From: Pantoea sp. Nvir
GTDB lineage: Bacteria; Pseudomonadota; Gammaproteobacteria; Enterobacterales; Enterobacteriaceae
NCBI RefSeq assembly: GCF_009829915.1
Contig: NZ_SZZW01000006.1
Coordinates: 31,678 to 95,677, forward strand
Direction of reading: 5' to 3'
Length of the DNA stretch: 64,000 bases
Below the pieces are notes generated by a model. That model did not search any database, had not been told where the DNA came from, and saw nothing but the letters and a program-made list of their open reading frames with translations. The position numbers were made by a program, and so were the translations under genes. Shown in pieces: positions 23,310 to 32,923 of the stretch (positions are counted from its first letter, which is position 1; the number at the start of each line of letters is the position of its first letter).

Positions 23310-23537
23310 GGATTATAAGGACCCTAGATTGCACTAATCAAGCTAAAAACGAGACTTTTGAGTATACTTGCTCTTTTTTTTATGTACATATAATACTTTG
23401 TCAATAGTTATGATTTGAACATTATTTCCCAACAGAATAACTTTTCCTTAAAAGATTTATATGCTATTATGGACACAATATATTATTTTGATTTTAGTGT
23501 TCGCTTTCCTTTTCCTTAAAAAAATTCTTTGATCCTT

Positions 23538-24614
23538 ATGAACCCCAAAAGAAAGATATTTTTTATTAACGTGATTATCTCTCTCTACTCACTGTTTAAC
23601 AGGCAAAGAAACAAGTCGGTTTTGACCAAAAATATTGAATTCAAACGAATTGCTATCTACTCTACAACAGCATTAGGTGATCTGTTATTTAACACACCTG
23701 CTATTAAGGCAATAAAAAAACGGTTTCCCCAAGGAAAAGTGTTTTTTGTCACCAGTCAGAAAAATATTACTCTGGTTAAGGGAAGTACCTGGTTCTACCA
23801 AGTAGAAGTATGGGACAATAAAATAAAAAATATACACAAAATTTTGAAAAAATTATGGGTATTTAAACCAGAAATAACCTTTATTCTGCATGCAAATATT
23901 TATTATGACGTACTATGTGCAAAGATATCCGGCTCTACCTATATCGTACGCGATAATTTTGCTAATTCTCCAACAAGCCTTAACCGTTGGTTAGATCATT
24001 ATTCAAAATCTGAAAATACACATATTATTCATCGTAAATTAAGGATGATAGAGTATCTAGGATGTGACACGACTGATATCCGAATGGAATTTCCCATTAA
24101 TATTGCTATACCACCGAAACCCACTAATAAATGTCTTATTGGTTTTCAAATGGGTGCATCTAAGCCAGAGCGCTGTTGGCCAGTCCAATGTTTTATAGAG
24201 TTGGCTACGTTAATTTTAGCTGCGGATAAAAATACCGATATAATACTAACCGGTACTCAAAAGGATATAAAGTTAGAACAAGATTTTCTTAAAGTTCTGC
24301 CGGAAGAGTTGAAAAAAAAAGTTATTTCTCTTGTTGGCAAAACCAGCCTAGTTCAATTGATACAGCAGATTGGCACATTTACGTTACTAATTACTGGTGA
24401 CACTGGTCCTCTACAAATTGCTATTACAGTGCAAACTCCGACAATCAGCTTATATATAGGAGCTAATCCGCGTCACACTGGTCCTTACCAGGATCTACAT
24501 CTACATAAGACCATCTGTATTGAAACACAGGAAGATGACGATAAATCCCTTCCACTGTGGAAGATAAGTGCTGAATCAGTGTTCGCACAGATGCAGCTGC
24601 TACTGCAGCGCTAA
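23538..24614 (+). CDS. Glycosyltransferase family 9 protein, putative LPS heptosyltransferase
   Basis: The 358-residue protein has the two Rossmann halves of GT9 (GT-B fold). The N-terminal motif ALGDLLFNTPAIKAIKKRF begins near residue 45 and the C-terminal motif LITGDTGPLQIAITVQTPTISLY near 285. That places it with ADP-heptose:LPS heptosyltransferases, but it is clearly not WaaC, WaaF or WaaQ, all present elsewhere in this window. Bases and codons are more AT-rich than its neighbours, and lysine and isoleucine are frequent. It stands alone, divergent from yibN. A frame extension to TTG 23529 was rejected for ATG 23538. The acceptor sugar is unknown. Confidence 0.7.
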   Translation: MNPKRKIFFINVIISLYSLFNRQRNKSVLTKNIEFKRIAIYSTTALGDLLFNTPAIKAIKKRFPQGKVFFVTSQKNITLVKGSTWFYQVEVWDNKIKNIHKILKKLWVFKPEITFILHANIYYDVLCAKISGSTYIVRDNFANSPTSLNRWLDHYSKSENTHIIHRKLRMIEYLGCDTTDIRMEFPINIAIPPKPTNKCLIGFQMGASKPERCWPVQCFIELATLILAADKNTDIILTGTQKDIKLEQDFLKVLPEELKKKVISLVGKTSLVQLIQQIGTFTLLITGDTGPLQIAITVQTPTISLYIGANPRHTGPYQDLHLHKTICIETQEDDDKSLPLWKISAESVFAQMQLLLQR

Positions 24615-25455
24615 ATCAATCAATACTTGTGATACTCTACATCATAGATGTAATACAAGCTGTACGTGTGAAAAAGGATGTCCTAAATAATTTTAATAAC
24701 ACCTTAAAATCTCTGGACGAACTAACATTAAAATCCCCTGTAAAAAATAAAAGAAAAACAAGATATATACATCTCATCAACACTCTGGTATACGTATCTC
24801 AATTGACAGTTTCTCTTTCATTCAATATTGAAGCATTCAATATTGAAGCTTGTATAATATATTTCCTTAAATAAGCATTTATCAGACCTTAAGAAAATTT
24901 TCTGTCGTAATCAGGATGCAATAAAAAGCGGATAATCACTACACATATAGCATTCGTAGATAAATTGAATGTGTATTTTTTTACATAAAATCACAATTCT
25001 AATTGTGCGAAATTACTTAACTCAATCATATGCAAATAGTTTTTATTTCGTCCTTTCCACTGAATTCTCCTTGATAAGCAAAATACTTCAAATGGATAAG
25101 GTGAAGTTCGTATGAAAAATTAGCAATAAAAACAGTATCAACCAAATCTTATTTTCTATAAGATCAGTCGCTATTAGAACAAAATAGCGATACAGAATTT
25201 GTACTGTAAATAAAATATAATATATTTTTTGTATTGTTCTAAAACACATTAGAATACAACACTAAAAAAGTTGATGAATGTCAACTATAAATTTAAGGTA
25301 TTTCATAAACACCTTAAGAACTTGCTGTTCCTCCAGAAACACACACCAACAAATAAAAAATTATCATCTTTGCCATGAGAAATAAACATCGATCTTAAAA
25401 TAGTAATTTAATTCTTGAAAGAAAAGCACTTTTTACTTTTTATTTGTAATATACA
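24615..25455. other. Spacer in the LPS region
   Basis: AT-rich sequence between two convergent genes. No gene recognised; the frame at 24629-24874 has no family features. It contains the 15-bp tandem duplication at 24819-24848. Confidence 0.5.
24819..24848. repeat. Tandem duplicate of a 15-bp unit that is itself palindromic
   Basis: CATTCAATATTGAAG occurs twice head to tail, and each copy contains the perfect palindrome TTCAATATTGAA. No gene lies within 500 bp downstream, so a regulatory role is not obvious. Confidence 0.9.
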
Positions 25456-26352
25456 TTAAGTATCATTTAATAATATTTTTTTAAAAATTTCACTCCCCAG
25501 AGCACTATTCGGAGACAAGTTATAAACCACAACATTTTCCTTCTGCATTATCCTACTAGAATGTAAAAAAGAGGGCTTAATCAGAGATTGAAAACTCGAC
25601 TCTAGCGAATTTTGCATAATATCTGTTTCATTTTCATAAAAACGCGGTGCAGAAAAATTAGTCATATCAACTCCAGCAATGAAGATAGTTCTTGCGCCTA
25701 GATAATAGGCGATTTGTAAAGCCCAGTAAGAAACTGTAGCCGCATCAATTACTCCTTGCCGAATATCTTGGCAAAAACCGATATTATTATTTCCTGGAGC
25801 AAGACTCATGCCAGAAAGCAAGTGACTTTTTTTAGCATAATTGGCAAGTGTAACGTGAGCTTGAAATACCTTATATCTGATATCTTCTACAATGGTAATA
25901 CGACATTTTATAGTGTCGCATCCCATTGTAATGAAAATATCATTAAGACAATGAATAGTAATAAAGAGTATCAAATTTTGATCTTGAATGATTCGGTGAA
26001 CAACTTCATGCCTATATTTTACAAAATCTCGATCAATAATAACGTAATAATAAAACTTAATACTATCGCATAAATAATAAGCACCATTGACGCCCAGCGC
26101 TTTAAAATGCGCTAGCTTCTTAAGATCAAGAATCTTCACCGACGGCCCAGTCGCAATAATTACGAGGGAATCTTGATGGCTAGCGTGTAATGCCGAAAGA
26201 TCTTCTAAAACGATCTTTCGCCCTTTCCAGTCTAATGAATTGATGTGTCCTTCCGGTGCGCGTCCTATTCTGACGTGCGGCCATAAGTTTTCATTGTGCC
26301 GATAAGAGCGTGGATGCGTGTAACGATAAATTTGTTTCCAGATTGATCGCAT
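25456..26352 (-). CDS. Putative LPS core biosynthesis protein (GT42/DUF115-like, possibly WaaZ-type)
   Basis: The 298-residue protein has a region like the nucleotide-sugar-binding fold of sialyltransferase-type and DUF115 proteins: VIIATGPSVKILDL (GPS at 69-71), GVNGAY at 87-92 and VIIDRDF at 104-110; a second motif TIFIAGVDMT lies in the C-terminal half. In enterobacteria such proteins in waa clusters add Kdo-like residues to the core (WaaZ), but I cannot confirm that identity. It starts one base after the end of waaC and is the fourth gene of hldD-waaF-waaC-X, so it is almost certainly co-translated with heptosyltransferases and acts on the inner core. Its reading frame is undamaged. Confidence 0.6.
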   Translation of the reverse strand: MRSIWKQIYRYTHPRSYRHNENLWPHVRIGRAPEGHINSLDWKGRKIVLEDLSALHASHQDSLVIIATGPSVKILDLKKLAHFKALGVNGAYYLCDSIKFYYYVIIDRDFVKYRHEVVHRIIQDQNLILFITIHCLNDIFITMGCDTIKCRITIVEDIRYKVFQAHVTLANYAKKSHLLSGMSLAPGNNNIGFCQDIRQGVIDAATVSYWALQIAYYLGARTIFIAGVDMTNFSAPRFYENETDIMQNSLESSFQSLIKPSFLHSSRIMQKENVVVYNLSPNSALGSEIFKKILLNDT

Positions 26353-27315
26353 TTAAAGTAGCTCTTTGAGTTTCGCTAAAACCTCGTTGGCGCCTATTGC
26401 AGCCATATTCCCTTTGTTAGCTTTTATGATGTGTTGATTTTGCCCGTAACTACCAATTAATTTTGGATCTGTTGGCCCATAAAGCGTGATATTTGGGCGA
26501 TCTAGTGCCGCTGCTAGATGGCTTAACCCAGTATCTACTGACACTACTGCTTTTGCGCCTCCCAGAACGTATGCAACTTCTTTCAACGTCAATTGCGGGA
26601 GTATTTCCACATAATCAAAACCTTCTGCTATCCAATGTACGCGCTGATACTCATGCTCAGAACTCCAAAGTAATTTAATGCAGACTTTAGTGGGCTGCAA
26701 TAGACTAATAAGTTCTCGCCAGTAACTAGCCGGCCAGTGTTTATTATCTCGCGTCGTAGCGTGGAGAAATACTAAATAAGGGGCAGAGTCATGCGGGATG
26801 TTTTGTAGAAAATGCGCAGCGATAGCATAATTGCCTTTCATCGGTGACTTTTCATAACCGAGACTCTTAGCACATAGCTCTCGTTGGCGTTCTACGGCAT
26901 GTTGCTGTTTGTTAATTTCATGACATTTATCATACCACCAGCTAGCGAAAGGCTCGCACGCGCTGCTGCTGTCCTGACCGTGCTTAACTCCTCTAGCTAG
27001 ACGCGTAACTAGCGCAGCGCTTTTAACTAATCCTTGAGTATCAATTACCGCATCATATTGACGTGACTGTAAATTACATTTAAAACGTACGCGTTCTTCA
27101 TGCTGCTTACTGCCAAACCAGTGCTTACGCCAGCGGCGAATTGCTACAGGCAACACCTTATCTACCCCTGGATGCCAGGAAGGAATTTGGACAAAATTTT
27201 CCTCCACTACCCAGTCAAAACGAATACCTGGGATTGCCTGCATGGCGTCGGTTAAGGCTGGTAAAGTATTAATAATATCGCCCATCGACGACATTTTAAT
27301 AATCAAAACATGCAT
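26353..27315 (-). CDS. waaC: LPS heptosyltransferase I
   Basis: GT9 enzyme that adds the first L-glycero-D-manno-heptose to Kdo2-lipid A at the inner face of the cytoplasmic membrane. It has 320 residues (319 in E. coli). KMSSMGDIINTLPALTDA at the N terminus, FLHATTRDNKHWP in the middle and VSVDTGLSHLAAALDRPNITLYGPTDP near the C terminus are diagnostic. Its start overlaps the last base of waaF. Confidence 0.96.
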   Translation of the reverse strand: MHVLIIKMSSMGDIINTLPALTDAMQAIPGIRFDWVVEENFVQIPSWHPGVDKVLPVAIRRWRKHWFGSKQHEERVRFKCNLQSRQYDAVIDTQGLVKSAALVTRLARGVKHGQDSSSACEPFASWWYDKCHEINKQQHAVERQRELCAKSLGYEKSPMKGNYAIAAHFLQNIPHDSAPYLVFLHATTRDNKHWPASYWRELISLLQPTKVCIKLLWSSEHEYQRVHWIAEGFDYVEILPQLTLKEVAYVLGGAKAVVSVDTGLSHLAAALDRPNITLYGPTDPKLIGSYGQNQHIIKANKGNMAAIGANEVLAKLKELL

Positions 27316-28346
27316 TAGGATAGTAACTCGCTCAGTTCTTGATAAACGCGCTGGGGCTGGATATCGATTAGACTCTGATGATATCCCCCTTCAACAGCAC
27401 CTGTACGCATTTTTTGGTAACCGGAAATCAGGCGAATTATTCGTACTTGCCTGGAAAGCGGAGGCGTAAACTCGGGACTACTCGGCCCGTATAGAGCTAC
27501 CAGAGGACGATTAAGCGCAGCAGCAATATGCATGAGACCGGAATCATTGCTAACTATACCGTAACAGTGTGCGATTAGGATAACTACCTGTTCAAGCTGT
27601 GTCGCACCAGCTAAGTTACGACAATATGAGCAATCCTCTTTCGGCAGCGCTGCAATAATATCATTGCCTAAATGCCAATCTTTCGTTGAACCCAATAACA
27701 CTACTTGCTTGCCCTCAGCTATCAGGTAGTGTGCCAACATTGCATAATGATAGTATGGCCACTGCTTTGCAGTTCCAAACTCTGCGCCGGGACAAAAACC
27801 AATAAGCTGCCGCTTTACTGAAAGATGAAACTGGAAGGCAATTTTTATTTTCTCATGCTCTTCTACTTGAATTTGTGGCCAGAGCAGTGGCTGAGGTAAT
27901 TGTCTTGCTGAGGCTACTGGAATATCGTAACCTAGTGCGACATAGCGCTCCACCATCAAGGGAAAGGCGGTTTTATCTAGCATACGTATGTCATTAAGCA
28001 GGCCATAACGCATCTCGCCGCACCATCCAATACGGCGTTTAATCCCTGCAAACAAAGGTACCAACGCGGACTTAAAGGAGTTTGGTAGCACATAGGCGCG
28101 GTCATAACCGCTAACTCGCAATGCTTTCCCAAGTCGGTATCTTTCGCCGATCGCGAGCGCACCATGACCTATATGCATCGTTATCGCTTGGTTGATTTCT
28201 TGCATGCGAGAAAGCAACGAACAGCACCACGCGGGAGCTATTACGTCAATGATAGCATCCGGATATTGAGATTTAAGGGTGCGGTAGAGACTATGCGACA
28301 TTACCATATCACCAATCCATGATGGGCCAATAACTAGAATTTTCAT
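27315..28346 (-). CDS. waaF: LPS heptosyltransferase II
   Basis: GT9 enzyme adding the second heptose to the LPS core. It has 343 residues (348 in E. coli). Typical features are the N-terminal GPSWIGDMVMSHSLYRTLK, FCPGAEFGTAKQWPYYHYA for ADP-heptose binding, and SNDSGLMHIAAALNRPLVALYGPSSP. It overlaps waaC by one base and follows hldD after 22 bp, matching the conserved hldD-waaF-waaC order. Confidence 0.96.
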   Translation of the reverse strand: MKILVIGPSWIGDMVMSHSLYRTLKSQYPDAIIDVIAPAWCCSLLSRMQEINQAITMHIGHGALAIGERYRLGKALRVSGYDRAYVLPNSFKSALVPLFAGIKRRIGWCGEMRYGLLNDIRMLDKTAFPLMVERYVALGYDIPVASARQLPQPLLWPQIQVEEHEKIKIAFQFHLSVKRQLIGFCPGAEFGTAKQWPYYHYAMLAHYLIAEGKQVVLLGSTKDWHLGNDIIAALPKEDCSYCRNLAGATQLEQVVILIAHCYGIVSNDSGLMHIAAALNRPLVALYGPSSPEFTPPLSRQVRIIRLISGYQKMRTGAVEGGYHQSLIDIQPQRVYQELSELLS

Positions 28347-28368
28347 CTTCGGTAAGCGCTTCCTTCCC

Positions 28369-29301
28369 TTATGTATTGCAGTTCAGCCAAGACATATATT
28401 CAGTTACTCCCTGAGCCACTTTTTTGAAGGGTTTATCATAACCAGTCGCACGTAGGCGCGTTAGGTTGGCCTGGGTATAAGTCTGATAGCGGCCTTTTAG
28501 TTTAAAAGGTAAAGGTATATATTTAATCTGTCCTTTCTGGTGAAACTTCAGTACTGTATCTGCGACCTCTTGAAATGATTCAGCATGACCAGTGCCACAA
28601 TTATAGATACCGAAAATATTATTTTCCCAACACCACATATTCACCGCTACAACGTCGTCAACATGAACAAAGTCGCGTTTGAAACTATCGCTCCCTTCAA
28701 ACAGTTCTGGATACTCACCATTGTTAATTTGTGTGTTAAGATGAAACGCTACGCTTGCCATGCTGCCTTTGTGTCCTTCACGTGGGCCGTAAACATTGAA
28801 GTAGCGAAAACCACATACCGGCGATTTCGCTAATGGCAGGAGCTGACGTACGTAGTGATCAAATAGCATTTTGGAGTAACCATATATGTTCAAAGGTTGT
28901 TCATATTTGCGTTTTTCAATAAAATGGCCACTGTTTCCTCCATAGATGGCAGCCGAAGAAGCATATAGAAAAGGAATTTCGCGATCTAAACAATAGTGCA
29001 TCAGGTTCTTAGAGTAATGATAGTTGTTATCCATCATGTACTTTCCATCCCACTCGGTAGTAACAGTGCAGGCCCCTTCGTGGAATACTGCCTCAATCGA
29101 ATTAAAATTTTTACCTGCGGCTATATAGGTGAAGAAAAACTCTTTATCCATGTAATCACTGATACTCAGATCAGCCAGATTGATGCACTTAGTACCATTT
29201 TTTAAGTTGTCAACTACCAAAATATCGCTCATACTGCGCTCATTAAGTTTTTTGACGATATTACTACCAATCATTCCTGCGCCACCGGTTACAATAATCA
29301 T
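28369..29301 (-). CDS. hldD: ADP-L-glycero-D-manno-heptose-6-epimerase
   Basis: Makes the ADP-heptose donor used by WaaC, WaaF and WaaQ. It has 310 residues, as in E. coli. The NADP-binding [10 protein letters not shown] lies at the N terminus, and the short-chain dehydrogenase Tyr-x3-Lys pair is in YGYSKMLFD near residue 140. The C-terminal substrate segment is complete. First gene of the hldD-waaF-waaC-X operon. Confidence 0.97.
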   Translation of the reverse strand: MIIVTGGAGMIGSNIVKKLNERSMSDILVVDNLKNGTKCINLADLSISDYMDKEFFFTYIAAGKNFNSIEAVFHEGACTVTTEWDGKYMMDNNYHYSKNLMHYCLDREIPFLYASSAAIYGGNSGHFIEKRKYEQPLNIYGYSKMLFDHYVRQLLPLAKSPVCGFRYFNVYGPREGHKGSMASVAFHLNTQINNGEYPELFEGSDSFKRDFVHVDDVVAVNMWCWENNIFGIYNCGTGHAESFQEVADTVLKFHQKGQIKYIPLPFKLKGRYQTYTQANLTRLRATGYDKPFKKVAQGVTEYMSWLNCNT

Positions 29302-30191
29302 ATGCTGTGTTTTGACTTTGATGTGAAACGGGCGTCTTCACGCGTTAATAACTCTCATAATAACACTATCATACACCTTGTGCACAAGGTCAGCGGATCA
29401 ATGCAACACGAGGTGCTTATATAACTAACTGATGCGTACTATGCTGTTAAATGAATTATGATAAAATAACAAGAATATATAACACATATTATAAACAACG
29501 AATTAGAAAATAAACTGGCTTGCGGATGATTTCATCCGCTGGTAACGGAGGGCTATTTTGGCGCAGTACACACGAACATGAGAAATGTGATGAACTTTAT
29601 CATATACTATTACAAGCAAGTATATTTCACCTAAGACAATATGTCCGCTGTAAAACATTTTTCCTTCTAATTATGTGGTTAAGCGTATGTTTATCAGCAC
29701 ATGCTAATAAAGTTGAAGTGCTAATGTGGGCATTCACTATGATAATAAATTATGCTTTGCACTACGTATCTAATTAGCATGACGCGCCCCTTGAGTATAG
29801 TAACGCACGAGAAGAATCTCTGTTCTGTAATGGAACAGCTCGGTATGGGCAACGCAAGGTCGGCTGAGAGCGATGTCTGGCATAGTGCGCATAGTTCGTT
29901 ACTGGAAGAGTAACAGAGCACGCGGATATATTTGATTATTGGATACTCTACAAACTTCAATGAGAATTTTATTAGAATCAGGTTGATTTTTAAGTAACTA
30001 TGTAGTATCACCATGCAGGATCGTAAGATGCTTAAAATCTGTTAAAAATAGCAGCTTTTCTGCCTATGACTTTTAAATAACTTTTGATAAAAAGCAATCT
30101 AGTTATTTAGGTAAGAAGAAGGTAGGAATGAGTAAACCAGGATCTGCATTACATCTCAATTCAAAAATAGAAAGTAAAGCGCGCTGCAGCG
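29302..30191. other. Spacer between hldD and wabH
   Basis: No gene recognised. A near-perfect palindrome GCGGATGA-TT-TCATCCGC lies at 29522-29539. A small patch (about 29820-29930) is clearly richer in G and C than its surroundings and lies within a minus-strand open frame (29721-30014) without recognisable homology; it may be debris of a lost gene. kbl and tdh, which lie upstream of hldD in E. coli, were not recognised. Confidence 0.45.
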
Positions 30192-31379
30192 TCACCGTAG
30201 TTTGCGAAAGCAACAAGATAAAAAAGTATCAAGCAAATTTGGGATCTTTTTTTCTTTTTTACTATGGCCTTCATAACTTTCTGATATTAGAGATAGATAG
30301 CACTTACAGGCTACCGATGTATCGAAATTTGAGAAATCAATTTGCGTTAAATCAGGTGGATGTTGGTAAATTTCTAGTATAGTCCTTGATAAGGAAGCAA
30401 CATTAAGATCTGCTAGGCCTCGTGCCAGTTCTCCCTGTAATAAGGTAACCGGACCTCCGGGACATCTCGTGCTAACTACCGGTGTGCCACACAGCATTGA
30501 TTCAATCAGCACATTACCAAAGCCCTCACTATCCGAACTTAACACCAGTAAGCTAGCACACGCCATCCAAGCATAGGGGTTATCGGAGAACCCCTGAAAG
30601 ATAACACGTTGTTCAATACCCAACTCTCTAGCTTGAGCGCGCAACGCCTCCGTCTTTTCTTTGCTTCCTTTGCCCAACAATACCAACGGTATGGTAAGAT
30701 TTGTAAGTGCATATGCTTGAAGCAGACGGTCATGACGTTTTATTTCGTGAAAACGACCAACATGCAAAATAAACTTTTTGGCAGGAATAGTAATAGACTC
30801 CTGCGCCTGCTTCTTGATGGCAGCAATATCAAATGGATTAGAGATCACCGCTTTACCGCGTAGAATGACGTTAAATACTGACTGTAAATCTTCCAATACA
30901 TAAGCAGAGACACCAATAACATTACGCTGCTGGTAAATTCGCTGAATTTTTCTCTTCTTCAGCCAGCGTAACAGGACGCTACCATGCCCCAAATAAGAAT
31001 CAGATAAAACACCGTGTAAGCAGAACCAAGTTTTGCTCGCTTTTAACGCGGTGCTTCGTCTGACAATACGGTCTGTTTTATGCAAATGCGAAACAATAAG
31101 ATCAAACTCACCTCCCTGGCGCTCTGCTTCCTGTATCACCTTATTTAAAAGACTTGCCCGTCGTCGTAGTTCCGTTAGCTTGCGCCAGGGTTTATGACAA
31201 CAATCTTTAATTACATGGTAATCTACTCCTTCAGGCAACGTATATTCACAAATATTTTGCAGTGAAAAAAGGGAAACGCGCTGCTTGGCAGCAAGAAAAC
31301 CCGCCACCAGGGTTATTACAACTTTCTCGGCACCTCCACCTGGAAGCCCATCTATTACCATTAAGATACGTTTTGACAA
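30192..31379 (-). CDS. wabH: LPS core glycosyltransferase, WabH-like (GT4)
   Basis: GT-B glycosyltransferase of family 4, 395 residues. MVIDGLPGGGAEKVVITLV at the N terminus is the acceptor-side glycine loop; the C-terminal half has LHVGRFHEIKRHDRLLQAY, FQGFSDNPYAWMACASLLVLSSDSEGFGNVLIESMLCGTPVV, with the EGFGN(V/T)xxE donor-binding motif. In Klebsiella and Serratia this enzyme adds GlcN(Ac) to the galacturonic acid placed by WabG; both WabG and the deacetylase gene wabN lie nearby, supporting the call. The last ~35 residues are lysine- and cysteine-rich and may be an extension. Confidence 0.75.
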   Translation of the reverse strand: MSKRILMVIDGLPGGGAEKVVITLVAGFLAAKQRVSLFSLQNICEYTLPEGVDYHVIKDCCHKPWRKLTELRRRASLLNKVIQEAERQGGEFDLIVSHLHKTDRIVRRSTALKASKTWFCLHGVLSDSYLGHGSVLLRWLKKRKIQRIYQQRNVIGVSAYVLEDLQSVFNVILRGKAVISNPFDIAAIKKQAQESITIPAKKFILHVGRFHEIKRHDRLLQAYALTNLTIPLVLLGKGSKEKTEALRAQARELGIEQRVIFQGFSDNPYAWMACASLLVLSSDSEGFGNVLIESMLCGTPVVSTRCPGGPVTLLQGELARGLADLNVASLSRTILEIYQHPPDLTQIDFSNFDTSVACKCYLSLISESYEGHSKKEKKIPNLLDTFLSCCFRKLR

Positions 31380-31527
31380 AGTATTTTCTTATTTACTCAG
31401 AATAATGGACAATCATGAACTCCTATATAACCTATACTAGGTGTTCTATTATCACATTGAAATGTTACCAGTCTATAAATTAGACCATAACTATAGTTCT
31501 CCTTTTTAAAATATTTGGTAGGACATT

Positions 31528-32493
31528 ATGACAAAACCATCATTCCTTATCACTATTGATACTGAGGGTGATAACCTCTGGCATAGTTATCGCACCATTA
31601 CCACTTGCAACACCGCGTTTATCCCGCGGTTTCAGTCTCTTTGTGAACGTTTTAGCCTGAAGCCAACTTGACTGACTAACTATGAAATGGCAATGGATCC
31701 AGCGTACGTCGAATTTGCAAGTGACGTTGTCGTCCGTAATCAAGGTGAAGTAGGCATGCATTTACATGCCTGGAACAGTCCACCGCAGACGCCATTAACA
31801 GACGACGACTGGCGTTGGCAGCCTTACTTAATTGAATACCCTGACGATGTGCTATACGCCAAAGTCGCCTTTATGACTAACCTTCTGGAAGAAATCTTTT
31901 GTATCAAAATGCGTAGCCATCGTTCAGGTCGCTGGGCTTTTGATGAACGCTACGCTAAGGCGCTAATTAAACTTGGTTATCTAGTTGACTGCTCTGTTAC
32001 ACCGCGCGTCAACTGGCGTTTTGATCGAGGTACACCGCAAGGAGGAAGTGGCACTGACTATACTCATTTCCCACGTCACGCCTATTTTATAGATCCCAAC
32101 AATATAGCTTGTCCGGGAGATTCTCCTCTACTGGAAGTACCGATGACCATCCAGTATAAATATTCATCTTTAGTGAATAAGTTTAAGCAAGTTATCTATA
32201 AGGTGCAAGGTAAGCAACGCAGCCCAGCGGTCTACTGGCTGCGTCCTTCCGGTGGTAACTTGGAGAGCATGAAACATGTAATTGAACAATCATTGCTGGA
32301 AGGCCATGATTATGTTGAGTTCATGTTACATTCATCAGAATTTATGCCTAACGGTAGTCCAACATTTAAAAATGAGCGAGATATTGAACACCTATATGAT
32401 GACCTTGAAGTGCTATTCAAATGGGTAAGCATGCGTTTCCAGGGACACACGTTAACGGAGTATTACACTAAATTTACTCAAAATTCTCTCTGA
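31528..32493 (+). pseudogene. wabN: wabN-like LPS core deacetylase gene interrupted by in-frame TGA
   Basis: From ATG 31528 the frame reads MTKPSFLITIDTEGDNLW and continues 47 codons to a TGA at 31669-31671. It then goes on in the same frame, LTNYEMAMDPAYVEFA, to the stop at 32493, with no other damage across 273 codons. The family has Trp at the interrupted position (PTWLTNYE), so a TGG to TGA change is the likely cause. The N-terminal TIDTE segment carries the metal-binding Asp of polysaccharide deacetylases; later motifs (EVGMHLHAW with its histidines, RSHRSGRWAF) are downstream of the stop. Restart at ATG 31687 would lack the Asp. Either a recent pseudogene or a read-through gene. Confidence 0.75.
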
Positions 32494-32923
32494 GCTTTCC
32501 GGCTAAAAAACAAGAGATATCCCCTGATAACTACACAAAATGTATGTATATTATTGAAATATAATAATTTATCAAATAAACATCTTTTAGTGTAATTGAC
32601 GTTAAAAGGGGAAAGTCATTAAAAAATTTTTCAGGATAAAATGTACTTGTGTAAAATACAAGGTGAGATATTCTAAGTCTTCATTCAATTACTGCTGGTA
32701 AGATATCGTAACTTAGTTGGAAATAGTGATTGTTGATAACGCCTCTAATATGGATAAGGAAAGATAGTGTTGTGTCGAGCTTGGCACCAAAGAGATCATT
32801 ATATCAATGCTCTGTAGTTTTAGGCGGACAAGCACTATCGTGAGAAATAAACGTTAGGACAGATTTAATCTACGAGGAGTTTAACCTATAATTTTCATTA
32901 TTAGAAATGACAAGTCATTGTGT
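32494..32923. other. Spacer between wabN and waaQ
   Basis: 430 bp without recognisable coding sequence. It must carry the promoter of the waaQ-wabG-waaA-waaE-coaD gene run; I see no strong consensus elements. Confidence 0.45.

Noticed and set aside
24629..24874. 81-residue open frame after the GT9 gene
   Set aside because: Low-complexity K/N/I-rich translation spanning the tandem palindrome; no family resemblance.
30128..30382. Plus-strand open frame at the end of wabH
   Set aside because: It is antisense to the intact 3' part of wabH and has no family features.
31669..31671. UGA read as Trp (alternative code) to explain the in-frame TGA in wabN
   Set aside because: Other intact genes here end in TGA at the family end point (hslU at 11483, secB, waaE at 37253), so the standard code applies.
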